Below, piece after piece: positions 26,869 through 32,995 of a stretch of 32,995 nt of DNA. The notes below the pieces were generated by a model. That model was not told the origin of the DNA. It worked only from the letters and a program-made list of their open reading frames with translations, and did no database searches. The position numbers and the translations under genes are program-made. The first letter of the stretch is position 1. Every line of letters begins with the position of its first letter. Origin of the DNA: Rhodocyclaceae bacterium (lineage in GTDB: Bacteria; Pseudomonadota; Gammaproteobacteria; Burkholderiales; Usitatibacteraceae); assembly GCA_020247545.1 (NCBI GenBank), contig JADCIX010000053.1, positions 1-32,995 of the forward strand, given 5' to 3'.

Positions 26869-26884
26869 GTAACATATATGATAC
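26869..26884 (+). promoter_or_regulatory. Palindrome upstream of the toxin gene, probable autoregulatory operator
   Basis: A 16-base near-perfect palindrome, GTA-A-CATATATG-A-TAC, ends eight bases before the toxin ATG at 26893 in an AT-rich stretch that would hold the -10 element. Type II toxin-antitoxin operons are repressed by antitoxin binding to such sites. Function inferred from position. Confidence 0.45.
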
Positions 26885-26892
26885 TATAAGAG

Positions 26893-27264
26893 ATGGCTAT
26901 TCAAGTTGACGAGTACATTCGCGATGATGAGTCGAGCCCGTATCGGAAATGGTTCGACGGACTAGACGTTAATGCCGCCGCAAAAGTTGCTACCGCGCTG
27001 CTTCGGCTTGAGATGGGAAATACGTCGAACGTCAAATGGTTTGACGGCATTGGTGAATATCGTATTGACTGGGGTCCAGGCTATCGCATCTATTTGGCGA
27101 AGGACGGAGCAGCTTTTGTAGTCTTGTTCGGCGGCGGAACGAAGCGTACCCAGGCGAGAGACATTGCGCAGGCAAAAGCACTTCACATCGAATACAAGTT
27201 ACGTAAGAGGCTTGCGTTGTCCGAAGTTAAACCAAGGTCGAAACTTACAAAAGGAATTAGGTGA
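26893..27264 (+). CDS. Type II toxin, RelE/HigB-like (Gp49/TIGR02683-like)
   Basis: 123 aa. The core pattern is that of the killer proteins of HI1419 type: YRKWFDGLDVNAAAKVATAL, then GNTSNVKWFDGIGEYRIDWG and GYRIYLAKDGAAFVVLFGGGTKRTQ split over one strand-turn-strand segment, ending DIAQAKAL. Such toxins are ribosome-associated mRNA nucleases. The basic C-terminal tail after about residue 97 (YKLRKRLALSEV) makes it longer than the usual 95-105 residues. The antitoxin gene follows within six bases, in the toxin-first order seen in higBA systems. Codon use is more AT-rich than in the blocks to the left. Confidence 0.8.
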   Translation: MAIQVDEYIRDDESSPYRKWFDGLDVNAAAKVATALLRLEMGNTSNVKWFDGIGEYRIDWGPGYRIYLAKDGAAFVVLFGGGTKRTQARDIAQAKALHIEYKLRKRLALSEVKPRSKLTKGIR

Positions 27265-27269
27265 AAAGC

Positions 27270-27584
27270 ATGGCGCTAACACGAGATTTTAAGAGGACAG
27301 TTGTTGACCGAGCTAAGCGCGATCCGGCGTTCGGCAAAGCGCTCCTTGCTGAAGCGATGACGCTTCTGGCACAAGGAGAGCCTGAGACCGCAAGATTGGT
27401 TCTACGTGACCTTGTAAACGCCACTGTTGGATTTGAAGAGTTGGCGCTAGTAACGGCGAAACCCAGCAAAAGTCTGCATCGGATGCTGTCGACGCAAGGC
27501 AATCCGAGCATGGATAACCTGGCAGCAATACTCGGTGCTGTCGGTAAAGAATTAGAAGTTAGAAAAGCCTCTAGGCCACGGTGA
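27270..27584 (+). CDS. HTH antitoxin of the toxin-antitoxin pair
   Basis: 104 aa. The C-terminal half contains a helix-turn-helix that resembles HI1420-type and HigA antitoxins: LALVTAKPSKSLHRMLS, then GNPSMDNLAAILGAVGKELEV. The GNPS motif after the recognition helix is typical. The N-terminal half (RDFKRTVVDRAKRDPAFGKA) is unlike short HI1420 proteins. The ATG at 27270 has AGGTGA five bases upstream; a GTG at 27261 that overlaps the toxin stop is also possible. It should neutralise the upstream toxin and repress the operon. Confidence 0.75.
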   Translation: MALTRDFKRTVVDRAKRDPAFGKALLAEAMTLLAQGEPETARLVLRDLVNATVGFEELALVTAKPSKSLHRMLSTQGNPSMDNLAAILGAVGKELEVRKASRPR

Positions 27585-27588
27585 TTTT

Positions 27589-27638
27589 CGGCCAGAAGCG
27601 GCGCTTCCCGACGGCGCTCTGATTTCATATTTTGATGC
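27589..27638 (+). repeat. Dispersed 50-bp repeat, copy A
   Basis: Starts five bases after the antitoxin stop with CGGCCAGAAGCGGCGC and ends in a shared GATTTCAT block and ATGC. It is 42 of 50 bases identical to copy B and 41 of 50 to copy C by hand alignment without gaps. A perfect palindrome GAAGCGGCGCTTC lies inside this copy only. Confidence 0.7.
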
Positions 27639-28048
27639 GTTGAATCAAATGAAAAACGATTTGATTCTGACCCTAGTGTTTGCGCGCGCGAACGCGCAGT
27701 GAGCTCAGCGTTTGTTATCGAAAGGTGTTTGGGTTTGGGCTGCGACTGCTTGGCCGGGCGAATTTATCACAGCGGCCGGCGCGCTCTTTTTGGCGATCAC
27801 CGTTAGATTGTGCAACTCTATTATCAGAGCGGAAATTCAGGTTGTTTTGCTTGGAAACGGCCGTCAATTGGCGTGTTTTCCGGTTCGGCGTTGAATTCGT
27901 ATGCTGCCGGCCTCTGGAAACCAATCGGCCCTAGCCTTTTATGCTGTTTGTCCTCGAATAGCGCTGTCCGGCCATTAGCGTATCAACTTGTGATTGTGCT
28001 TTTGTCATGACTACTTTTCTCTAGTTCGGAACCGCGTGAATTCATTTG
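27639..28048 (+). other. Intergenic stretch without a supportable gene
   Basis: About 410 bp between repeat A and the PspA operon promoter. It contains a GC-alternating tract near 27680-27697 and a TTG-initiated frame at 27712-27894 with a hydrophobic patch but no ribosome site or recognisable homology. I see no RNA gene. It may hold degraded cassette-like DNA. Confidence 0.4.
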
Positions 28049-28076
28049 TTGACAATTGCATTCGTTCGTATATATT
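28049..28076 (+). promoter_or_regulatory. Sigma-70-type promoter of the PspA-YqiJ-YqiK operon
   Basis: A perfect TTGACA (28049-28054) and TATATT (28071-28076) with a 16-base spacer. The predicted start of transcription falls at or within a base or two of the ATG at 28083, and no ribosome-binding site separates them, so the first gene may be translated from a leaderless mRNA. A sigma-54 site, usual for pspA operons in enterics, was not seen. Confidence 0.6.
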
Positions 28077-28082
28077 TCCGGA

Positions 28083-28616
28083 ATGGCAATTGCAGACACA
28101 AAAAACACGGGCACCATGATCCCGGTTTCGGGGCGCTTACCTGAAGAGCTATATCAATGGCTTTCAACTCTACCGTTGGAAGGGGCGACAACGGTAAGCG
28201 ACCGAATACGTATCGCGGTGGCGACGCTGAAGCGTCTTCACGACGGCGATTCAGACTACATGGGCGCGCTGGGCATGCAGCGAGATCTTGTTCGTAACAC
28301 AAGAGATCAAATTGCATCGCTTGAGCGCAACGCCGGGGTGCACTCAGCGGTTTTAGCGGCGTTTGTTGACCATGTTCCAGGTCTGGTCGCACTGCTCAAC
28401 GCCGCACAAATAAAGGACTCGGCGTCAGCGCGCGAGTTGGAAGAGCAGTTGGTACGCAGGTTGTTTCAATTGACCGAGGCGCTTCTGCGACAGGTCGTTA
28501 CAACTGAAGCTGCGGCATTTGACGTTCATGTTGTCCATAAGCAGGCACCAAGATTCATCGAGTTAGTACAGGCTATCATTTCGACAAACCAGATACGAGG
28601 AGACAAACATGGCTGA
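28083..28616 (+). CDS. Unknown protein with ribbon-helix-helix-like N-terminus heading the PspA operon
   Basis: 177 aa. The segment MIPVSGRLPEELYQWLSTL (12-30) followed by TTVSDRIRIAVATLKRL (36-52) has the strand-helix-helix spacing of ribbon-helix-helix DNA-binding proteins. The rest is helical, with a probable coiled coil around 65-140 and a helix ending RRLFQLTEALLRQVV. I do not recognise the full protein. Its 3' end overlaps the PspA-like start by eight bases, so translation is coupled. A regulator of the operon, or a partner that binds PspA, would fit. The start has no ribosome site; a second ATG at 28116 would remove the first 11 residues. Confidence 0.7.
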   Translation: MAIADTKNTGTMIPVSGRLPEELYQWLSTLPLEGATTVSDRIRIAVATLKRLHDGDSDYMGALGMQRDLVRNTRDQIASLERNAGVHSAVLAAFVDHVPGLVALLNAAQIKDSASARELEEQLVRRLFQLTEALLRQVVTTEAAAFDVHVVHKQAPRFIELVQAIISTNQIRGDKHG

Positions 28617-29280
28617 TTCACTTCGAGCACGCGTAGCGCGTGTCATTGCGGGTAGCGCACATGCGCTTATCGATAAGATCGAGGATGCCGCACCAATCGC
28701 GATGCTTGAGCAGTCAGTTCGTGAAGTTGACCAAATCATCGACGAGGTACGCGCGGAATTAGGGCTCATCGCTGCCAATCGCCATTTGGCGCAGCAGCAG
28801 CATCTGTCTCTCAACCGCGAGCATGAGCAGCTCTCAATTTCCCTCGCGACCGCGCTCGCTGAGTCACGCGACGATCTCGCCAAAGCCGCTATCTCTCGCC
28901 AACTCGACATTGAAGCGCAGTTGCCGATTCTTGAGACTAGCTTGGCCGAACAAGGCGGTCGAGAGAAAGAGATGTCAGGCTTCGTGGACGCATTGCTCGG
29001 CAAGAAACGTGAAATGGAAACCGCGATAGGCGAATTTGAAGCTTCAAGACAAGCCGCTGAAACGAATGCCGCCATGACCGCAAGCGGCACTAACGCCATT
29101 GGCGCGAAGCTCAGCGCAGCGCAATCGTCGTTTGACCGCACCTACCGACGGCAATCCGGACTTTCTCCAACCGCCAGCGGCACGACAATGGAACAGGCTG
29201 CGCGTTTGAAGGAATTAAGCGATCTGGCACGCGATAACAAGATCGCCGAGCGACTGGCTGCATTGAAGTCTGGCAAGTAA
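28609..29280 (+). CDS. pspA: PspA/IM30 family protein
   Basis: 223 aa, matching PspA length. The N-terminal amphipathic region (LRARVARVIAGSAHALIDKI) continues into EDAAPIAMLEQSVREVDQIID, the typical PspA start, then long helices with heptads to about residue 150. PspA and IM30/Vipp1 bind damaged inner membranes and form ESCRT-III-like assemblies. The tail (about 185-223) is family-like. GAGGAG lies five to six bases before the ATG. It is the second gene of a four-gene run and is followed nine bases later by the YqiJ-like gene. No PspF, PspB or PspC is present, so regulation is unlike that in enterics. Confidence 0.85.
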   Translation: MADSLRARVARVIAGSAHALIDKIEDAAPIAMLEQSVREVDQIIDEVRAELGLIAANRHLAQQQHLSLNREHEQLSISLATALAESRDDLAKAAISRQLDIEAQLPILETSLAEQGGREKEMSGFVDALLGKKREMETAIGEFEASRQAAETNAAMTASGTNAIGAKLSAAQSSFDRTYRRQSGLSPTASGTTMEQAARLKELSDLARDNKIAERLAALKSGK

Positions 29281-29289
29281 ATCGAGCCA

Positions 29290-29910
29290 ATGACGATTTT
29301 CACTACACCTGAAACTTGGCCGTTCGCTAGCGCGCTCGCACTGCTCGTTGGCCTGAGCGTCGTTGAGGGGCTGGGCCTGCTGATGGCGAACAGCCCATCA
29401 ACCATACTCGACAGCCTCATTCCGGATTCAATTGATGGCCCTGATGGGCCACTCGGCTGGTTGCATGTTGGCAAGGTGCCGATACTCGTTTTGCTCATCC
29501 TTTTTCTGACGGGGTTCGCGATATGTGGCTACGCGGTGCAAGCTATCGCTGTCGCGCTGACAAGCCTGCCCCTTCCGTCTTGGCTTGCGATGGTTCCCGC
29601 GATATTTACGGGGGTTTCAACCGTGCGTGGAATCGGCGCGCTACTCGCGCGCATTTTGCCGGGCGATGAGACGTCTGCGGTCAGCGAGCTATCGTTGATC
29701 GGACGCGTCGCGGTAGTGATTCAAGGAACCGCAACCGAGATGATGGCGGCGCAGGCAAAAGTGCGGGATGCGAATGGCGCGACGCATTACGTGATGGTGG
29801 TGCCTGATCTGCAAGATCAAGTCTTTGCCGAAGGCACAACAATACTGCTCGTCAAGAAAGTTGGCGTTCGCTACCGCTGTATTGCAAATCCCCATCCCGA
29901 GCTTTTGTAG
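29290..29910 (+). CDS. yqiJ: YqiJ family membrane protein with OB-fold domain
   Basis: 206 aa, close to the 209 of E. coli YqiJ. Three hydrophobic segments lie at about 12-33, 64-89 and 97-120, followed by a cytoplasmic or periplasmic NfeD-like OB-fold domain (135-206, LIGRVAVVIQGTATEM, AKVRDANG, GTTILLVKKVG). YqiJ and NfeD proteins are the usual partners of flotillin-type SPFH proteins, as here with yqiK 65 bp on. The role is in membrane-domain organisation, not proven. The ribosome site is weak. Confidence 0.8.
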   Translation: MTIFTTPETWPFASALALLVGLSVVEGLGLLMANSPSTILDSLIPDSIDGPDGPLGWLHVGKVPILVLLILFLTGFAICGYAVQAIAVALTSLPLPSWLAMVPAIFTGVSTVRGIGALLARILPGDETSAVSELSLIGRVAVVIQGTATEMMAAQAKVRDANGATHYVMVVPDLQDQVFAEGTTILLVKKVGVRYRCIANPHPELL

Positions 29911-29975
29911 CGTGGCTCTGCGAACCCGTCAATAGCCAAGTTCCTCATTACTTTCCCTTAATTGGAGTGCGCAAA

Positions 29976-31670
29976 ATGCCTTTGGAAACAATATTGAACT
30001 TCGCAATTCCAGCTGGAATTGCGCTCTTTGCGATTCTGTTCATCGGCGTTGTGTTTGCGCGGCTCTACCAAAGAGCGACCAAGGAAACAGCATTCGTCCG
30101 GACTGGCCTTGGTGGGCAAAAAGTCATCATGGACGGCGGCGCGATTGTGTTGCCGATCTTTCACGAGATTATTCCGGTGAACATGAATACGTTGAAGCTA
30201 GAGGTTTCACGTAAAGATGAGCAAAGCTTGATTGCGCTTGATCGCATGCGCGTCGACGTGGCGGCGGCATTCTTCGTTCGCGTCAAGCAAGTTGCGGAGT
30301 CAGTAAGTACCGCCGCACAAACGCTTGGGCGCAAAACGATGGCACCGTCCGAACTACGGACACTCGTTGAAGACAAGTTTGTTGACTCGTTGCGAGCGAC
30401 GGCCGCAACAATGACCATGCAGGAGTTGCAAGACAAGCGTCGGGAGTTTGTGCAGGCGGTTCAGAACGCAGTAGCAGAGGATCTTGAGAAGAATGGGCTT
30501 GAACTTGAATCCGTTTCACTCACCAGCCTCGACCAAACGGCAAAGGAGTTTTTCAATCCTAGCAACGCGTTTGACGCCGAGGGCTTAACCAAGCTTACGC
30601 AGGAAACAGAAACGCGGAGAAAGCGTCGAAACGACATAGAACAAGATACTGAGGTTCAGGTTCGGACCAAGAATCTTGAAGCGGAACGTTTAAAGCTAGA
30701 CATCACCAAAGAGCAAGAGCTGGCAACCCTAACGCAGAAGCGAGAAATCTCGAACGCGACGGCGCAACAGGTTGCCGAGATCGCCAAGATCGAAGCGGAA
30801 CGCCACCGCGAGGCTGAAGAGGTACGGATCAACGCAGAGAGGTTGGTGAAAGAACGCAAGATTGAGGCTGATCGAACGATCAACAACGCTGAGATCGACA
30901 AAAATCTTTCGATTCAAAAGAATCAGATCGACGCGGATCGCGAAACGCAAATAAAACGTGCGGAGCAGCGGCAGGTCATCGAGATCGCTAACCAAGAAGC
31001 TGCGATTGCGATCGCTAAAAAATCTGAGGAACAATCCCAGGCTGAGGCTGCTGCGAGCATCGCGCGATCTGAGTCCGTCAAGGCAGAGGAGCTTGTGAAT
31101 ACGGCTCGCGAAGTTGCCATCGCCGAACGTGGCAAGGCCATTCAGTTAATTGACGCCGCGCGCGAGGCAGAACAGCAGGCGCTTTCCGTGACCGTTGCAG
31201 CCGAGGCGGAGCGCGAAGCAGCAGAGAACCGAGCATTGGCTGTTAGAACCGAAGCTGAGGCAGCGCGTTCCGCCTCCCTAGCGCAAGCTGAAGGTATTGC
31301 CGCAATCAATGAGGCGAAAAACAAGCTAAGTGCGGCCCAGATCGACCTTGCGATTCGGATGCAGCTCATCCAATCGTTGCCACAAATTATCGAGCAAGCT
31401 GCAAAGCCGATGGAAAAAATCGATTCGATTCGGCTATTTCAAGTGAATGGGCTTGCAATGGGCGGAGCCGGAACAGCAGGTGAGGGGTCGCAGACGAATG
31501 GTGGCGGTACGCTGCCGGAGCAAGTGATGAACTCGGCACTTCAGTATCAAGTCGCCAAGCCGATTGTCGATGCGATCATGAAGGATGCGGGCCTTTCGAA
31601 TCCGACGCTTAGCGGAATTTCGCAGTCGCTTGCAGATATTGTTGTTCCGCCCTCGGGTGGCAAACAGTAG
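29976..31670 (+). CDS. yqiK: Flotillin family protein YqiK
   Basis: 564 aa. An N-terminal membrane helix (about 9-29, IPAGIALFAILFIGVVFA) anchors it, followed by an SPFH/Band 7 domain (about 45-190, QKVIMDGGAIVLPIFHEII, VNMNTLKLEVSRKDEQS) and a long alanine- and glutamate-rich coiled coil (about 200-445) of the flotillin repeat type. The tail has LPQIIEQAAKPMEKIDSIRL and a glycine-rich stretch. It builds membrane microdomains. GGAG lies eight bases upstream of the ATG at 29976. This is the last gene of the operon with YqiJ, the same pairing as E. coli yqiJK; PspA-YqiJ-YqiK together suggest an envelope-stress assembly. Confidence 0.92.
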   Translation: MPLETILNFAIPAGIALFAILFIGVVFARLYQRATKETAFVRTGLGGQKVIMDGGAIVLPIFHEIIPVNMNTLKLEVSRKDEQSLIALDRMRVDVAAAFFVRVKQVAESVSTAAQTLGRKTMAPSELRTLVEDKFVDSLRATAATMTMQELQDKRREFVQAVQNAVAEDLEKNGLELESVSLTSLDQTAKEFFNPSNAFDAEGLTKLTQETETRRKRRNDIEQDTEVQVRTKNLEAERLKLDITKEQELATLTQKREISNATAQQVAEIAKIEAERHREAEEVRINAERLVKERKIEADRTINNAEIDKNLSIQKNQIDADRETQIKRAEQRQVIEIANQEAAIAIAKKSEEQSQAEAAASIARSESVKAEELVNTAREVAIAERGKAIQLIDAAREAEQQALSVTVAAEAEREAAENRALAVRTEAEAARSASLAQAEGIAAINEAKNKLSAAQIDLAIRMQLIQSLPQIIEQAAKPMEKIDSIRLFQVNGLAMGGAGTAGEGSQTNGGGTLPEQVMNSALQYQVAKPIVDAIMKDAGLSNPTLSGISQSLADIVVPPSGGKQ

Positions 31671-31873
31671 TAGTAAATAGATACTTGCGGCCCTCGCGTG
31701 GTCTTTGGAATGAGCTGTGTGAAACTCGTTGCCGCCAGCCGACATCGGATTGGTCGAGCGCCGAAAAAGGGCAGTTGCACGAAGATACCACGCGACGACT
31801 GCTATTCACGTCAAGGCTGCGGCGAAATAGCTTAATGACGGTGCAGGATGCCAGAATTAGTTTTTAGGCTTAA
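31671..31873 (+). other. Intergenic stretch before repeat B
   Basis: About 200 bp after yqiK. There is no supportable gene and no clear T-tailed terminator. Together with repeat B and the following 83 bp it separates yqiK from the Zn-ribbon gene. Confidence 0.4.
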
Positions 31874-31923
31874 CGGCCAGAAGCGGCGCGTCCCGAGTGC
31901 CTTCCGATTTCATAGTTTTATGC
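31874..31923 (+). repeat. Dispersed 50-bp repeat, copy B
   Basis: Same length and orientation as copies A and C, beginning CGGCCAGAAGCGGCGC and ending GATTTCAT then ATGC. By hand it matches A at 42 and C at 37 of 50 bases. It begins at the last base of GCTTAAC (31868-31874) and is followed by GTTGAGC at 31951-31957, ends that match the simple consensus of integron attC sites. Confidence 0.7.
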
Positions 31924-32006
31924 ACCGACTCAGATAAAAAACAATCAGACGTTGAGCCCGCGAGTTGCTGGCGTTGATTCAATTTACGAAGACCGGAGAA
32001 CTCTTG

Positions 32007-32225
32007 ATGTCGAGCGAAACGAAGTTGCCATATGCGTGCAGCAAATGCGGACATGGCGAGTACGAAGCAGGGGAAATCCGCGCGTCCGGTGGTGGCTGGT
32101 CAGCTATTTTTGACTTCGAAACCGAGCGCCTCTCGTACGTGGCCTGCACGAACTGCCAGCATACCGAGTTCTATCGTACGAGAGTCGGCAATCTCAGCCG
32201 CGTTGTTGACTTCCTAATGACGTAG
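32007..32225 (+). CDS. Zn-ribbon nucleic-acid-binding protein (DUF2082-like)
   Basis: 72 aa. Two CxxC pairs, YACSKCGHGEYE near the start and VACTNCQHTEFYRTR near the end, flank the segment ASGGGWSAIFDFETERLSY. This matches the small Zn-ribbon family of the DUF2082 type, of unknown function and likely nucleic-acid or zinc binding. The ATG at 32007 has GGAG nine bases upstream; the frame extends to 31965, but that piece is not protein-like. It stands between repeat copies B and C as a single-gene unit. Confidence 0.75.
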   Translation: MSSETKLPYACSKCGHGEYEAGEIRASGGGWSAIFDFETERLSYVACTNCQHTEFYRTRVGNLSRVVDFLMT

Positions 32226-32263
32226 GTTGGGTCGTCTTGAGGAGACTCCAGAGTTGACGCAGC

Positions 32264-32313
32264 CGGCCAGAAGCTGCTATTCGCGAGCGTTCTCTGATTT
32301 CATATATTGATGC
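32264..32313 (+). repeat. Dispersed 50-bp repeat, copy C
   Basis: 39 bases after the Zn-ribbon stop, same orientation and the same 50-base length as A and B. It shares the first 11 bases with A and B and the CTGATTTCAT block and ATTGATGC end with A. The middle is the most diverged part. Confidence 0.7.
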
Positions 32314-32397
32314 GGCGAACCGAGCCAGAATCAAGTTGACTTGGTGTTTTTGTTCGACATCGATTGTTCTCGCCGATCACCTACGACGTTAGATCTA

Positions 32398-32796
32398 ATG
32401 GACACTTTTCTTATCATCTTTTTTCTCGGTATACGCAGCAGTTATGCTAACAACAAGGAACTTCCAGCAACCGCCGACGTTTTTGATACGGTGCAATTTT
32501 ATGCGGCAGGCGATAAGGCTTGGCGCATAAAGACCTTCGCTAGTGACGAAGACGTTCACACTTGGGCTCTAGACCGACCACAAGACATTGTCGACCTAGC
32601 TACGAGCAACACAGAGAAGCACTATGGAGATGTCATTACTGAAGGCTACGTTCTACGAACAGAGGCTGGGGTCGATGGTTTGCGGAATGAGCTGCTTAGT
32701 CGAGGACTCTCCCCCACTCTGGAATGTTCTGAATCTGGTCTCGTGTTTTGGGCGCCTGAGGGCACAAGCTACCGCACTAAGTCGGTGCCGCAATGA
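32398..32796 (+). CDS. Unknown protein, possibly exported or membrane-associated
   Basis: 132 aa from the ATG at 32398. A short hydrophobic start (TFLIIFFLGI) could be a signal or anchor. The rest is soluble: VQFYAAGDKAWRIKTFASDE, a DVHTWALDRPQDIVDLAT segment and a closing GLVFWAPEGTSYRT. I do not recognise a family. No ribosome site is clear; a TTG at 32341 would add 19 residues. It lies after repeat C and before the intron, as one more single-gene unit. The coding call rests on frame length and composition only. Confidence 0.5.
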   Translation: MDTFLIIFFLGIRSSYANNKELPATADVFDTVQFYAAGDKAWRIKTFASDEDVHTWALDRPQDIVDLATSNTEKHYGDVITEGYVLRTEAGVDGLRNELLSRGLSPTLECSESGLVFWAPEGTSYRTKSVPQ

Positions 32797-32858
32797 GCCG
32801 CAACTGCTCGCTCAAGAGCTAAACCGCCGCTTCCGGGCATTCACGATGTCCGCATTGG

Positions 32859-32995
32859 GTGTGCGCCGTGCAAAGGCGGCGCTTTCTTGTGGGTGTAAGC
32901 CCCACCCGGCGAAATGCTCCAGCCGGAAGCAACCGGAGCAGTCATGGAGGTAACAAAATGGCTGAAGCCTTCGGGTAAAGAGTGTCACGAATTGG
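32859..32995 (+). mobile_element. 5' end of a probable group II intron (truncated by the window)
   Basis: GTGTG at 32859-32863 fits the GUGYG start of group II introns. It is followed at once by a stem (GCGCCG with CGGCGC, 8-base loop), then GGGTGTAAGCCCCACCC and CCGGAAGCAACCGG stems as in domain I. An apparent reading frame from ATG 32945 (MEVTKWLKPSGKEC) would be only 86 bases in, too early for the intron protein in domain IV, so I treat it as domain I RNA sequence. Class cannot be fixed. It sits 62 bp after the unknown gene. Confidence 0.55.

Noticed and set aside
27712-27894. A 60-aa frame with a hydrophobic patch between repeat A and the PspA operon
   Set aside because: It starts with TTG, has no ribosome site and resembles nothing I know; too weak to call a gene.
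27589-32313. CRISPR array interpretation of the direct repeats
   Set aside because: The copies are hundreds to thousands of bases apart with genes between them, not separated by short spacers, and no cas gene is present.
32813-32845. Possible inverted fourth copy of the repeat near GCCGCTTCCGGGC
   Set aside because: Only a short GAAGCGGCG-type core matches on the reverse strand; the rest of the 50 bases does not align.
32945-32995. Open frame MEVTKWLKPSGKEC at the right edge as the start of an intron reverse transcriptase
   Set aside because: It would begin only 86 bases from the intron 5' end, whereas intron proteins sit in domain IV, several hundred bases in.

Overview
The window looks like a chromosomal segment of a Betaproteobacterium, probably an unplaced Burkholderiales or Nitrosomonadales relative. 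The main pointer is a stand-alone HslV-like gene matching the betaproteobacterial proteasome homologue (BPH) at 15870-16457. Dpp-type transporters with several binding proteins and a gabD-ggt-FKBP run fit that placement. No rRNA, tRNA or ribosomal protein gene is present, so the assignment is an inference.

Layout. (1) 1-932: a truncated unknown gene and a secreted rhodanese-like protein. (2) 1064-4850, minus strand: an ECF-type sigma factor, a small PQ-loop membrane protein and a large membrane Ser/Thr kinase with a TPR-like region, a probable signalling unit. (3) 5155-8306: a membrane-anchored alpha/beta hydrolase and a DUF1993 protein (minus), then a tiny exported protein and a cytoplasmic esterase (plus), with two hairpins before the esterase start codon. 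(4) 8321-15632, minus: a complete peptide ABC importer (two permeases, two ATPases) with two tandem solute-binding proteins. (5) 15870-17571, plus: BPH, an Hsp15-like S4 protein and an exported YceI protein. (6) 17691-25007, minus: a tightly packed run of M61 peptidase, succinate-semialdehyde dehydrogenase, gamma-glutamyltransferase, FKBP lipoprotein, CinA-N-like protein, short YidB-like protein and exported histidine phosphatase. (7) 25134-26738, plus: a third peptide-binding protein paralogous to the two in block 4.

From about 26740 the character changes. All genes are on the plus strand and gene units are separated by copies of a short repeat (three 50-bp copies and one partial copy). The units are a type II toxin-antitoxin pair, a four-gene membrane-stress operon (unknown ribbon-helix-helix-like protein, PspA-like, YqiJ-like, YqiK/flotillin), a Zn-ribbon protein and an unknown protein. 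The window ends in what looks like the 5' end of a group II intron. This arm looks like an accessory island.

Functionally, the left and centre suggest peptide use: peptidase and glutamyltransferase release peptides and amino acids, and the ABC importer with several binding proteins takes them up. The right arm is about envelope stress and selfish elements. The points most worth following are BPH without an adjacent HslU, the unknown protein heading the PspA-YqiJ-YqiK operon from a possibly leaderless promoter, and the 50-bp repeat family that delimits gene units.
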